The position numbers and the translations under genes are program-made. 64,000 nt of DNA from Vibrio rarus. Lineage in GTDB: Bacteria; Pseudomonadota; Gammaproteobacteria; Enterobacterales; Vibrionaceae. Numbering within the stretch: position 1 is the first letter of the stretch; every line of letters begins with the position of its first letter. The notes under the pieces are model-generated. The model saw only the letters and a program-made list of their open reading frames with translations. It was not told where the DNA came from and did not search any database. The DNA lies in assembly GCF_024347075.1 (NCBI RefSeq), contig NZ_AP024901.1:434001-498000 (forward strand), written 5' to 3'. Shown piece by piece: positions 20,294-29,194 of the stretch.

Positions 20294-20901
20294 AACCTAC
20301 ATCCTTGTCTTCTGTCTTGATACTCCTTGAGCAAGACAGTACTTCCACAATACAACTACGTTGTTACTTTAACCTTCACACTTAACATAATAACAATTTA
20401 GACTGAATTTAAAACCTTTTAATTAACATCTATACAACAAAATTATCTCTATGTAATTGACTTTACAGGCATTGATTATCGGTCATTTATCCAACAACAG
20501 GTATGACACCGCTAGATCAATTTAACTCATTGATTATTAGATAGTTTCATGCGTTTCATGGTAAGAAGATGGCCACAGGCAAAATATTACCGCTACAAAT
20601 GGCGATTATTATGCAATGCGTCATTAAGAAGGATTCAACAAAATGTAATCGTTTATTTTATCCTTAATAAATAAGCTTCACTGATTTTTCAGAATATCAG
20701 AACGAATCTAGACAGAGCAAAATGCTTTGTCAGATAACATGTCAATATTAACGACTACAAAGTCGTAAATTACGATCTTTGCTTGAGTGAAATATGCCGA
20801 TAATAGGATTTGATCAAGCTCAATAATTAGCCAACAAATGCTATACCCATAAAGTGGTACTTGCTATTATACGTCGAGGCTCATATAAGGAGGGATTAGG
20901 C
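20294..20901. promoter_or_regulatory. 608-bp AT-rich intergenic region, adhesin leader and promoter region
   Basis: This is the region between the divergent adhesin gene and a small plus-strand gene. It is AT-rich, with no convincing coding sequence. An 8-bp inverted repeat, CTGTCTTG (20312-20319) and CAAGACAG (20332-20339), lies in the adhesin leader just upstream of its ribosome site and could affect translation. ACGACT/AGTCGT makes a small hairpin near 20750. No promoter could be assigned with confidence. Confidence 0.4.
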
Positions 20902-21129
20902 ATGAATAAAGACTCATTTGGCATCTGTATCACTAGCGCTATGCTTCGAGAACATAAACAAACCACATTTACCCATGTTCGTGCCTATCAGGCCAGTGAC
21001 TGTGAGATGGACTTAAGAGTATTACTGGCCATTCCTCAGATCACGGGGAAAGAACTGTTAAATACAATACAACATTCTCGTGATCTCATATGGCGTGCTA
21101 CCTACCAATGCATTAATGAGTATGATTAA
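20902..21129 (+). CDS. small protein of unknown function (75 aa)
   Basis: The start chosen is the ATG at 20902, because AAGGAGGG (20887-20894) lies 7 nt upstream. An earlier in-frame start at 20854 has no such site. The protein (MNKDSFGICITSAMLREHKQ...) has no signal peptide, membrane segment or motif I recognise. It stands alone, divergent from the giant adhesin gene. The strong ribosome site supports a real gene; the function is unknown. Confidence 0.65.
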   Translation: MNKDSFGICITSAMLREHKQTTFTHVRAYQASDCEMDLRVLLAIPQITGKELLNTIQHSRDLIWRATYQCINEYD

Positions 21130-21301
21130 TGCTCAGTATGTACTGATCAGCCATTGACTGTGACCCATAGCTTTGTTGAAAATCACAAACATTTTATAAA
21201 AATATAAAATTAAGTTACAAAAATACAAAAATACTTGAAGTTCATATTTTGATCCTTGAAAATCACATATGCATCGAGTTACTTACACAAGGAATTAAAC
21301 C

Positions 21302-21601
21302 ATGCTGAAAAAACGATTTTTCAAAACCAAAGATGAAGTTGAAGTGACCTTTGAATGGCCAAAAGCCACAGAGCAATCTATTGCAATAGCCGGGGATTTT
21401 ACCGATTGGCAACCCGTGATGATGAAGTACAGTAAAGCAAAAAAGGCGTTCAACTTTAAAACGCGCTTTCCAAAAAATGAGCAGTTCCAATTCCGTTATC
21501 TTATCGATGGTGAAATATGGGAAAATGATCCAAAAGCCGATGCCTATGTGCCTAATGATTGTGGCACAGATAACAGCATGTTGTGCACAGCAGAAGCCTA
21601 A
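21302..21601 (+). CDS. stand-alone CBM48-type (glycogen-binding/isoamylase N-terminal) protein
   Basis: This 99-residue protein is almost wholly one early-set beta-sandwich domain. VEVTFEWPKA, IAIAGDFTDWQPVMM and FQFRYLIDGEIWENDPKAD match the carbohydrate-binding module of AMPK-beta, isoamylases and branching enzymes. The W of FTDWQP and the RYLIDG strand are the usual signature. AAGGA precedes the ATG. There is no catalytic domain. It presumably binds glycogen or maltodextrin or regulates a partner enzyme, but no glycogen gene lies nearby. The fold call is firm and the role is inferred. Confidence 0.85.
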   Translation: MLKKRFFKTKDEVEVTFEWPKATEQSIAIAGDFTDWQPVMMKYSKAKKAFNFKTRFPKNEQFQFRYLIDGEIWENDPKADAYVPNDCGTDNSMLCTAEA

Positions 21602-21634
21602 TCGGCACTAAGAGCTAACAAGCAAAATTCATGT

Positions 21635-21666
21635 CATTAGAGTTCACTAGCAGAAGAACTCTAATG
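21635..21666. terminator. inverted repeat between convergent genes
   Basis: The 11-bp arms CATTAGAGTTC (21635-21645) and GAACTCTAATG (21656-21666) lie between the ends of the CBM48 gene and the convergent permease gene. T-runs are weak on both sides, so this is at best a modest bidirectional terminator. Confidence 0.45.
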
Positions 21667-21684
21667 GCATCCTCATCCCAAAAC

Positions 21685-22461
21685 TTATGCAAAATAGCTA
21701 GTGTAGAAAAAGTAACCGGTTACTGACACACTGATCGTTATCACTGTTCGATTCACCCATACTTGTGGTAGTCGACGTGAAATTCTAGCGGCATAATACC
21801 CGCCCAGCAAAGTCCCCAGCAATACCACCAAAGTGGCCGGCCAAGCAATCACACCTTGCACAACAAAAATCACCACCGCCGTGAGCGATACGCCACAAGA
21901 AATTAACAATTTCACGCCATTCATGGTATTAATATCGCGGTAACCGGCAATCACTAACAAACTCAATGAAATAATGCCTAAACCCGCATTAAAAAAACCG
22001 CCATAGATGGAAATAACCAGCACACCTAGCCCTATAAAAAACGCGCCAAATTTTGAGGCATGTTGATACTTTGTGGCGACTTTTTGCAAAAATCTATTTA
22101 AACGAGCCCCCACTAAAAACAGTACGCAAGCAAAAAGCAGTAACCATGGAACCACTTTTAAAAAGGTATTTTCTTCAACGTGAATCAAACACCAAGCGCC
22201 AATACCTCCCCCCAATACACTGCATACTAATACCTTAAATACATTCCCCTTATCCTTTAAAATATCCTCTTTAAAAGCATAAGCACCACTAAGATAACCG
22301 GCTACCGAAGCCAACGTATTACTGGCATTCGCCATCACTGGCGGCACTCCCGACAGCATCAACGCCGGAAACGTAACAAAGCTGCCTCCTCCGGCAATAG
22401 AGTTCATCACCCCACCGACAATGCCTGCCAAAAAAAGCAGCGTAACATCCACTATACCCAC
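21685..22461 (-). CDS. TauE/SafE (TSUP) family membrane permease
   Basis: This 258-residue inner-membrane protein has about eight hydrophobic segments. The family's N-terminal motif reads GIVGGVMNSIAGGGSFVTFPALM and is followed by MANASNTLASVAGYLSG. A second half-repeat contains GVLVISIYGGFFNAGLGI. TSUP proteins export or import sulfite, organosulfonates and other anions; the substrate here is unknown. The start is a GTG at 22461 preceded by AAAGGAAG. A LysR-type gene is divergent 105 bp away and is the likely regulator. Both features are typical of this family. Confidence 0.9.
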   Translation of the reverse strand: MGIVDVTLLFLAGIVGGVMNSIAGGGSFVTFPALMLSGVPPVMANASNTLASVAGYLSGAYAFKEDILKDKGNVFKVLVCSVLGGGIGAWCLIHVEENTFLKVVPWLLLFACVLFLVGARLNRFLQKVATKYQHASKFGAFFIGLGVLVISIYGGFFNAGLGIISLSLLVIAGYRDINTMNGVKLLISCGVSLTAVVIFVVQGVIAWPATLVVLLGTLLGGYYAARISRRLPQVWVNRTVITISVSVTGYFFYTSYFA

Positions 22462-22566
22462 AGCACTTCCTTTTGTTATGACTCATTTTAATTGTAAGTG
22501 GTACTTGAATTTCCTGCACAAAAAATTATGATTTATAGATATATTCATAAATAAATTTTATTTAAT

Positions 22567-23466
22567 ATGTTGAATCCCCTTTGGCTAAAAACGTTTAAAA
22601 CCTTAGTGGAAGTAAATCATTTCACTCGTACAGCAGAAACGCTGTTTATGACTCAACCTGGGGTCACTCAACATATTCAAAAACTCGAACAGGCCTGTCA
22701 TGCCCCTTTACTGATTAAAAAAGGCAAGCGCTTTGAACTCACCGAGCAAGGGCACACCGTCTATCGCTATGCCTGCCAACTCATTGAACAGCAACAAGCA
22801 CTGTTAGACACATTACAAACCGACGACCCCTATAGTGGCAGTATCACACTGGCCTGCTCCGGCGCTTTAGCCCAATGGCTGTACCCAAAATTCATCGCCT
22901 TACAGAGCCAGCATCCCCAGTTAGAAGTGCGCTTTGAAGCGGCACCAAATCAACGCATCTTTGACAGAGTGCGACAAGATCACTCGTTATTTGGCTTGGT
23001 CACTCAAACACCAGATCAAGGAGAATTTACCGTTAAACACCTTGGGGTAGAAGAGCTATGTTTGGTGCTGCCTAAAAGTCATCACCATCCAGTGACAAGC
23101 GAAACCTTACAACAACTGGGACTGGTTGATCACCCAGATGCCACTACCTACCTAGGTAAATATCTACAAGAGTGTGACAATCAAGAACTCAATGACGTCT
23201 CCCTAAAGACGTTACGCCACAACACCTATATTAATCAAATCAGCCAAATTCTGTATCCTGTGGTGCACGGTATTGGCTTTACGGTACTGCCCCTTAGTGC
23301 CGTGCGCTCATCGCCTTTTTATACACAATTGTATGTGCATACTCCCATGAACAAAGTCGAAGACAGCTTATATCTGATCTACAAAAAAGATCGCCCGCTG
23401 CCAAGTCGCTATCAGCAATTTATCACCCTCATCGAACAATCGGTTAATCAAGCCACCGCCACCTGA
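22567..23466 (+). CDS. LysR-type transcriptional regulator
   Basis: This 299-residue protein has the classic LysR N-terminal winged helix at ~5-62 (TLVEVNHFTRTAETLFMTQPGVTQHIQKLE) and a periplasmic-binding-like effector domain at ~90-290. It is divergent from the TSUP permease gene, so it probably controls that gene and itself from the shared 105-bp AT-rich spacer. The effector is unknown. No strong ribosome site is visible before the ATG, but the start fits the family N-terminus. Confidence 0.9.
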   Translation: MLNPLWLKTFKTLVEVNHFTRTAETLFMTQPGVTQHIQKLEQACHAPLLIKKGKRFELTEQGHTVYRYACQLIEQQQALLDTLQTDDPYSGSITLACSGALAQWLYPKFIALQSQHPQLEVRFEAAPNQRIFDRVRQDHSLFGLVTQTPDQGEFTVKHLGVEELCLVLPKSHHHPVTSETLQQLGLVDHPDATTYLGKYLQECDNQELNDVSLKTLRHNTYINQISQILYPVVHGIGFTVLPLSAVRSSPFYTQLYVHTPMNKVEDSLYLIYKKDRPLPSRYQQFITLIEQSVNQATAT

Positions 23467-23619
23467 GTCCTATCTGAAATCAGCGTTACTTAATGGATAT
23501 TGCATCTGTCTGATCAAGACAAACACCTCAAGATGTTGAAATTTTACTCTCCCTACCTATAGTAATATTCATAAATAGGAATTTTTCTATAAGCCCCGAA
23601 TATAACTAAAGTGGATAGC

Positions 23620-24582
23620 ATGAAAACTCTCGAACAACAATTATCACGGCTCGATTTAAACCTTCTCGTGTCATTAAGTGTGTTGCTAAAAGAAAAGAAC
23701 GTTTCACGATCTTCCGAAGTTTTATTCTTATCACAACCAGCAATGAGCCGAACATTAAAAAGACTCCGCGACGTGTTTAATGACCCCCTATTTTATCGTG
23801 AATCATCCGGTTTACAGCCCACAGCTAAAGCTCTGAGCTTGCAAGAGCCATTAAGCGAAATACTGCTCTGTGTCAGTAAGTTAATTGATAGTACTCAATT
23901 TTCACCGCAAAGCTGCGACCAAACCTTTAAAATTTCCTTGCCTCCTCTCATGAGTCGACAATTATCAGTGCCGCTGATAAAACAATTGATGCAAGAAGCC
24001 CCCAATGCCAGTCTGGTGGAATACCCAGCAGCTCTAGACCCTACCGCTTTACTTAAAGATAGATCCGTCGATTTCTCCATACATATAGAAAAACCTAGCC
24101 AAAGTGACGAATTTCCCTGTGAAGAGATTGGTCATACTCACGCGGTATTTTATGCTCCCCTCACTCACCCCCTCACTCAACAGCAAAACGTCACACTTAA
24201 TGACTGCCTTAACTACCCATTTGTTGATCTTAACTTGGATATTCGTTCCATCTTTGGAACACATAACCCCGTTGATTTCTACTTAGAGCAAAAAGGGTTA
24301 AAACGTAATGTGGTCTTTAAAAGTGGTCAACTCAATACCTTGGTTGACGCGATGCAAGGAACCGACAAACTGCTAATTTCAACCCATACATTGCGTAACT
24401 TAAACGAATTCAAAGCATGCTTAACCCCAGTATTTGAATTAAAAGGGCAAGCGATAATGGACATTAACGTGTATCTTATTGAACACAAGCGCACCTTAAA
24501 CAGTGCCGCACATCAATGGTTTAAACAGCTCATTTTAAATACCTTGCGCAATAAAGCCTTTCTCATTGATAACCGCGCATAA
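23620..24582 (+). CDS. LysR-type transcriptional regulator, upstream of fruK
   Basis: This ~320-residue LysR-family protein has an N-terminal helix-turn-helix (LDLNLLVSLSVLLKEKNVSRSSEVLFLSQPAMSRTLKRLR) and a substrate-binding-like domain. The LDLNLL start and DPLFYR motif place it near the NodD/LeuO-like branch. The ATG at 23620 is preferred because AGTGGA lies just upstream; an in-frame GTG at 23611 is possible. It is followed after 32 bp by fruK on the same strand, suggesting a shared transcript or local control. The inducer is unknown. Confidence 0.88.
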   Translation: MKTLEQQLSRLDLNLLVSLSVLLKEKNVSRSSEVLFLSQPAMSRTLKRLRDVFNDPLFYRESSGLQPTAKALSLQEPLSEILLCVSKLIDSTQFSPQSCDQTFKISLPPLMSRQLSVPLIKQLMQEAPNASLVEYPAALDPTALLKDRSVDFSIHIEKPSQSDEFPCEEIGHTHAVFYAPLTHPLTQQQNVTLNDCLNYPFVDLNLDIRSIFGTHNPVDFYLEQKGLKRNVVFKSGQLNTLVDAMQGTDKLLISTHTLRNLNEFKACLTPVFELKGQAIMDINVYLIEHKRTLNSAAHQWFKQLILNTLRNKAFLIDNRA

Positions 24583-24614
24583 CCCATTTCACTACCGACA
24601 AAAAGATAACGCTC

Positions 24615-25559
24615 ATGCATACCAACAAGGTTGTCACCGTCACCCTCAACCCTGCCCTAGATCTTAGTGGCAGTCTCACTCATGTGACTCTGGGTACGGT
24701 CAACGCCGTCGATTCCGCCACCTTGCATGCCGCAGGTAAAGGGATCAATGTTGCACAAGTGCTCAGTGAACTGGGAGCCGATGTCACCGTCACCGGTTTT
24801 TTAGGACAGAACAACGCGCAACTATTTGAACAACTGTTTCAAAATATCCAAGGGCAAGATAAATTCATTCGCGTGCACGGCAACAATCGAACCAACGTAA
24901 AACTCATAGAAGATAATGGCACAGTCAGTGATATTAACTTTCCCGGCATCAGTGTCACTGAAGACGATATTCAGCGCTTAGAAATCACCTTATTTGAATT
25001 AGCCCAACACCATGACTACTTTGTTATCGCCGGTAGCTTACCACCGGGAGTATCCGCACAGCGTTGCGCCTCATGGATAACAGCGCTGCAACAACAAAAC
25101 AAGAAAGTCATATTTGATAGTAGCAACGCAGCTCTATTGGCTGGCATCCAAGCCAAGCCGTGGATGATTAAACCCAATGATGATGAACTGTCCAACTACA
25201 TAGGTCACCCCTTAACCACGCCACTGCATTGCCAACAGGTGGCTCAGCAAGTCATGGCGATGGGAGTAGACAATGTGGTGGTCTCTATGGGTGAACACGG
25301 CGTCATTTGGCAAAATAATCAGCAATGTCTCATCGCGCAACCGCCTAAAGTTCCTATCATTAGCACTGTAGGCGCGGGAGATACATTAGTGGCCGGCCTG
25401 TGTTGGGGACATATGCAAAACATGAGTCAACAACGCACCCTGCAACTTGCAACCGCTCTGTCGGCATTAGCGGTGACTCAAGTGGGTGTGGGTACTCCAA
25501 CCCGCCCCGCCCAGTTACAACACATGATTAAACAAGTGAGCGTAACAGTGTTTCCATAA
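24615..25559 (+). CDS. fruK: 1-phosphofructokinase (PfkB family), without fruB or fruA
   Basis: This 314-residue PfkB-family sugar kinase phosphorylates fructose-1-phosphate to fructose-1,6-bisphosphate with ATP. It aligns by eye with E. coli FruK along its length: VTLNPALDL at the N-terminus, LHAAGKGINVAQVLSELG, NRTNVKLIEDNGTVSDINFPG, IAGSLPPGVS, VIFDSSNAALLAG, KPNDDEL and the catalytic TVGAGDTLVAG anion hole. FruK normally lies in fruBKA with the fructose phosphotransferase genes; here it follows a LysR gene and precedes nfsA, with no PTS component. It could be a second copy or a relative acting on another hexose-1-phosphate, such as tagatose-6-phosphate kinase. Confidence 0.88.
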   Translation: MHTNKVVTVTLNPALDLSGSLTHVTLGTVNAVDSATLHAAGKGINVAQVLSELGADVTVTGFLGQNNAQLFEQLFQNIQGQDKFIRVHGNNRTNVKLIEDNGTVSDINFPGISVTEDDIQRLEITLFELAQHHDYFVIAGSLPPGVSAQRCASWITALQQQNKKVIFDSSNAALLAGIQAKPWMIKPNDDELSNYIGHPLTTPLHCQQVAQQVMAMGVDNVVVSMGEHGVIWQNNQQCLIAQPPKVPIISTVGAGDTLVAGLCWGHMQNMSQQRTLQLATALSALAVTQVGVGTPTRPAQLQHMIKQVSVTVFP

Positions 25560-25720
25560 TCGGCCATTATTGAATGTAGAAAGTGCATAGCCACCATCTC
25601 CTCGTATCTTGGTGTTCTTTTCCTCACTGACGGCACTGACTATTCATAGGCATAAAGTTACTTTGCTCTGTTGCACATTATTGTTACTCTGGACCTCAAT
25701 CATTTTGCATGGAAAGATCG

Positions 25721-26443
25721 ATGAATAGCACTATAAATACTCTTCTCTCACACCGTTCAATTCGCTCTTTTACCGAGCAAGCTATTGAGCCTAAGTTACT
25801 CGATACCCTTTTAGAATGTGGCTTTGCTGCCTCAAGCTCTAGCTTTATACAGTGTGTTTCCGTTATTCGTATTACTCTGAAAGATAGTCGAACTAAGTTA
25901 GCGCAATACGCCGGTGGACAACCTTATGTTGAGGATTGCGCCGAGTTTTTGGTCTTTTGCGCAGACTTTCATCGTCATCAACGTATTCACCCACAAGCGC
26001 AACTTGGTTTTTCAGAGCAAACGCTGATAGGTTCCATCGATGCGGCTATGGTGGCGCAAAACTGCCTAACAGCAGCTGAATCATTAGGTTTAGGGGGCGT
26101 GTACATTGGCGGCCTGAGAAATAATCCGCAACAAGTCACGGATCTTTTAGCCCTACCCAAACATGTTCTTCCTTTGTTTGGCTTGTGCTTGGGTTACCCC
26201 AACCAACAACCTGAAATCAAACCTCGTTTACCGCAATCAATTGTGCTGCATCAAGAAACCTATCAAGCTATAGATAAAAATGCACTGGCGCTGTATGACG
26301 CGCACATTCAACAATATTACGCCACACGCACTGACAACAAAAAAGCCGCATCTTGGTCTGAACAAATTACGCAAATATTAAGTAAAGAAGCACGTCCATT
26401 TATGCATGACTTTCTACAACAACAAGGGTTCAACACCAAATAA
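25721..26443 (+). CDS. nfsA: oxygen-insensitive NADPH nitroreductase
   Basis: This FMN-dependent flavoprotein reduces nitroaromatics and quinones using NADPH. The 240 residues match E. coli NfsA closely: HRSIRSFTEQAI at the N-terminus, AASSSSFIQCVSVIRI, EFLVFCADFHRHQ, AQNCLTAAESLGLGGVYIGGLRNNP, LPLFGLCLGYPNQQPEIKPRLP and a C-terminal KEARPFMHDFLQQQG. The start at 25721 is preferred because it matches the E. coli N-terminus and follows GGAAAG; an ATG four codons earlier is possible. The DUF1415 gene begins 1 nt after its stop, so the two are probably cotranscribed. Confidence 0.93.
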   Translation: MNSTINTLLSHRSIRSFTEQAIEPKLLDTLLECGFAASSSSFIQCVSVIRITLKDSRTKLAQYAGGQPYVEDCAEFLVFCADFHRHQRIHPQAQLGFSEQTLIGSIDAAMVAQNCLTAAESLGLGGVYIGGLRNNPQQVTDLLALPKHVLPLFGLCLGYPNQQPEIKPRLPQSIVLHQETYQAIDKNALALYDAHIQQYYATRTDNKKAASWSEQITQILSKEARPFMHDFLQQQGFNTK

Positions 26444-26444
26444 T

Positions 26445-26999
26445 ATGAAAACTGACCTAAAAAGTGTAGAAACGCACACCCAGCAGTGGCTCGAAGAGGT
26501 TGTGATAGGACTGAACCTGTGTCCTTTTGCACACAAGCCCAACAAGAAAAAGCAGATAAAAATTGCGGTATCTGACGCCAACTCTGAAGAAGCGCTACTC
26601 GAATTTATTTTATTAGAACTCAAGCAATTAGACAGTCACACTGCCGAGGAGTTGGAAACCACTTTGGTGGTGGCCAGTCATTTGCTTGCTGACTTTATGG
26701 ATTACAATTTCTTTCTAGACTGGGTAGATGCACTACTTAAACAACAAGACTACGAAGGCATTTACCAAATTGCCAGTTTTCATCCAGACTACTGCTTTGG
26801 TGGCACCGAGCCTGAAGATGCAGAAAACCTCACCAACCGTTCTCCTTACCCTACCATTCATTTAATACGTGAAGCGTCGATGGAAAAGGAACTAAAGCAC
26901 TACCCTAACCCTGAAGCCATTCCTGATAATAATATTGAGCGTGTAGAAAGCCTCACCCAACAACAAAAAAACACGCTGTTTCCCTACCTATTTACATAG
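26445..26999 (+). CDS. DUF1415 family protein
   Basis: This 184-residue cytoplasmic protein has an N-terminal LNLCPFAHKP motif and a central FHPDYCFGGTEPEDAENLTNRSPYPTIHLIRE segment typical of DUF1415. The start at 26445 directly follows the nfsA stop; an upstream in-frame start would overlap nfsA by 38 bp. Function is not established for the family. The conserved Cys, His and Asp residues could bind a metal, but that is inference. It is probably cotranscribed with nfsA. Confidence 0.88.
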   Translation: MKTDLKSVETHTQQWLEEVVIGLNLCPFAHKPNKKKQIKIAVSDANSEEALLEFILLELKQLDSHTAEELETTLVVASHLLADFMDYNFFLDWVDALLKQQDYEGIYQIASFHPDYCFGGTEPEDAENLTNRSPYPTIHLIREASMEKELKHYPNPEAIPDNNIERVESLTQQQKNTLFPYLFT

Positions 27000-27172
27000 G
27001 CGACAGTCAAAAGCATGACTCTCCAGACATTGCGCTCACGTCCATAGGCCAATTTCTGTGATATTGCGCAAATATGAGAACATTGCTTCATCTGCCGTTC
27101 TTAAGTACTTTTTCTTTATAATTCATCCTATTACTTTAGCCTTCAGGCTAATATCAAAATAATGGGGTTTGT

Positions 27173-28507
27173 ATGCATCTATTTAAAGTAACGGCTATTG
27201 TCTCAAGTCTATTTATGTTGAGTGCCTGTGGAGGGCAGACAGAACATGTTCCATCCGCAAACCTCAACGCTGTAGAATCCACATCGCAAAGCTTTGAGTT
27301 TAAAAACGATTCTAGCCTTTACACCGCTTTAAACGCTCTATACTTTTTCTCAGCACAAGACAAAATTACCCCACAAAAAATCAATGCTGGTATCACTGAA
27401 GGCATTGCTAAATGGCTCAAACCGGGCGTCTTTGCCAAGCAATCAAACACAGGTATCCAACAAAATCTAACATTTGATGGTAACCATCCCATAACCTCAT
27501 CTGAAACGGGATCTGTGACGCTGCAACTAGAAAATTGGCACTGTTATGATTCATCGCCAATAACCGTTGTGCTTGATAATCAAGGTATGACTATCGATGG
27601 TACCCTAAGCGAATACCAATACTCTTCCGGTTGTAGAACAAGCAACACACACGTTTTTTCTTATAATTTCAAACATGCCCATATCAACACTCAATTCATT
27701 ATCGACTCTGGCAGCATTACCGACCTAACCCATCAGCAGACACTAAAAGCGAACCAAATTCTACTGACAAGTATGGCCGACGGTATTAAACAGCAGTTTG
27801 GCTCCGCATGGCTTGCACAATGGCAGCTAGGAGCTCAACATGCGGGCAATGATTTTGTCACTCTAGCAGGCAACCGCGTTAAATATCAGCACATCCCAGC
27901 TGAAATGGTGGACTTTAATACACTTGACCGCTCAAAGTTATTAGCTGGAACGGTATTTGGCAATACCCCTGGAGGCGCTGTAGCTAGTGATAAGTGGTGT
28001 CGTATTATCAATATCCCTCAAGGCACCGATCTCGACAGTCAAAAAGCACAAACCATGATTGCCGTTAACTGTGCCCGCTCTGAAAAACGTTATTGTGAAG
28101 GCATTGAAACTTTTCTACCTGGCATGCAACCAGCAACCTCCCCACTGGCTTGGAGCGATCAAGAATATAAATTTGCGATGGACAACACTAACTTACAACA
28201 ACAAAACAACAAGCAAGGCCACTTTGAGCAGCATCATCAAACGCAAAATGCATTCTCCGTTTCCCCATTAGGGGGCGCGCCTTTCACTGGCGCACTAAAA
28301 GCCATCTATGGTTATATGGCACCTAAAAATGCCAACCCAAATAACCCATATTATAACAATGCAGGTGCGAATAGTTTTACAGGACATGCTGGGCATTGCC
28401 AAAATGAAATGGCGGACTGGGCAACCACAACGGGGCTCTCTTTTAAAGTCATCACAGCCAATGGCGTTCGTGGTATCGATTTCTTGACTCAGAACTTTGC
28501 CAAGTAA
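27173..28507 (+). CDS. lipoprotein of unknown function (444 aa)
   Basis: The N-terminus MHLFKVTAIVSSLFMLSACGG is a lipoprotein signal with a clear lipobox and lipidated Cys at residue 19. The mature part has no domain I recognise. It contains several cysteines (WHCYDSS, SGCRTS, DKWCRII, VNCARSEKRYC, HCQNEM) that could form disulfides, and a C-terminal HAGHCQNEMADWA stretch. The lack of a +2 Asp suggests outer-membrane sorting. GGGG lies upstream of the ATG, and a strong terminator follows. It is a single-gene unit of unknown function. Confidence 0.75.
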   Translation: MHLFKVTAIVSSLFMLSACGGQTEHVPSANLNAVESTSQSFEFKNDSSLYTALNALYFFSAQDKITPQKINAGITEGIAKWLKPGVFAKQSNTGIQQNLTFDGNHPITSSETGSVTLQLENWHCYDSSPITVVLDNQGMTIDGTLSEYQYSSGCRTSNTHVFSYNFKHAHINTQFIIDSGSITDLTHQQTLKANQILLTSMADGIKQQFGSAWLAQWQLGAQHAGNDFVTLAGNRVKYQHIPAEMVDFNTLDRSKLLAGTVFGNTPGGAVASDKWCRIINIPQGTDLDSQKAQTMIAVNCARSEKRYCEGIETFLPGMQPATSPLAWSDQEYKFAMDNTNLQQQNNKQGHFEQHHQTQNAFSVSPLGGAPFTGALKAIYGYMAPKNANPNNPYYNNAGANSFTGHAGHCQNEMADWATTTGLSFKVITANGVRGIDFLTQNFAK

Positions 28508-28537
28508 TTTGCGTTAGGACATAACAGCAACACAAAT

Positions 28538-28567
28538 AAAAAACCGCGCTATATAGCACGGTTTTTT
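28538..28567. terminator. intrinsic terminator after the lipoprotein gene
   Basis: AAAAAACCG (28538-28546) pairs with CGGTTTTTT (28559-28567), and GCTATATAGC lies within the loop as a smaller palindrome. The A-run and T-run make it bidirectional, serving also the minus-strand gene ending at 28621. Confidence 0.85.
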
Positions 28568-28620
28568 GTTTAGCTAAAAAGATGAGACATAACCTTTACT
28601 CATCCATCTATAACTGACGC

Positions 28621-28761
28621 TTAGTGACGAAAGTTGACTTCTCCACAGTCTAAGCAAATGTACTTACGCTTATTTCTTTGTAGAATAAATTTTTCTAACA
28701 TGCTTCTTCGTTCTCGCAGGTAAGGCAGTTGTGCTTTACAAACTTTACAGCGGTGTACCAT
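28621..28761 (-). CDS. 46-aa zinc-ribbon-like small protein
   Basis: This short minus-strand frame begins with ATG at 28759-28761 after AGGGGA and ends with TAA. The protein starts MVHRCKVCKAQLPYLRERRS and contains a second pair in KYICLDCGEVNFRH. Two CxxC knuckles (CKVC at 5-8 and CLDC at 36-39) separated by a basic helix make a zinc ribbon very likely. It is highly basic, so binding to nucleic acid is plausible. No partner gene is adjacent; it is convergent with the lipoprotein gene across a terminator. Confidence 0.75.
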   Translation of the reverse strand: MVHRCKVCKAQLPYLRERRSMLEKFILQRNKRKYICLDCGEVNFRH

Positions 28762-29112
28762 TTATCAGTCCCCTAGATTGACTGTACGTCAGTGCTAATG
28801 ATTAATCTATCAGATTTATATAGCCTATCATATGCATATGCATATGCAACAATTAGTTATAACACATTACATTATGAACAAACTCATAACTGCCCTTATC
28901 AATAACAGGCATTTTATGCATAAAAGTTACTTTGGGGGTATTTTACAGCATTTAATTTCTTGTAAAACGCCTATTTATGCAAAGTATTAATCCAAGGGAA
29001 TCTGTTCTTTTGTGATTTTAGGCGGATTTTTATCTACTCATTGCAAATGAATTAATCATCTTAAGCACAGGCTTGTGTTGAAAACACATGGGTGATTAGT
29101 TTTATATTAGTC
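28762..29112. promoter_or_regulatory. 350-bp AT-rich intergenic region with an 18-bp palindrome
   Basis: This stretch is non-coding. It holds the perfect palindrome CATATGCATATGCATATG (28829-28846), 68 bp upstream of the zinc-ribbon gene start, which could be an operator. Nothing else coding is visible. Confidence 0.35.
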
Positions 29113-29149
29113 GAAAAAAAAACGCCCTTATATTAAAAGATATAAGGGC
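29113..29149 (-). terminator. intrinsic terminator of dbpA
   Basis: GCCCTTATAT (29124-29133) pairs with ATATAAGGGC (29140-29149) around a 6-nt loop. On the minus strand a run of T follows (29114-29122), just past the dbpA stop at 29195. Confidence 0.88.
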
Positions 29150-29194
29150 ATTAAAAGCATTAACAACTGAGTTTATTCATGGCCTCAGCCACCA

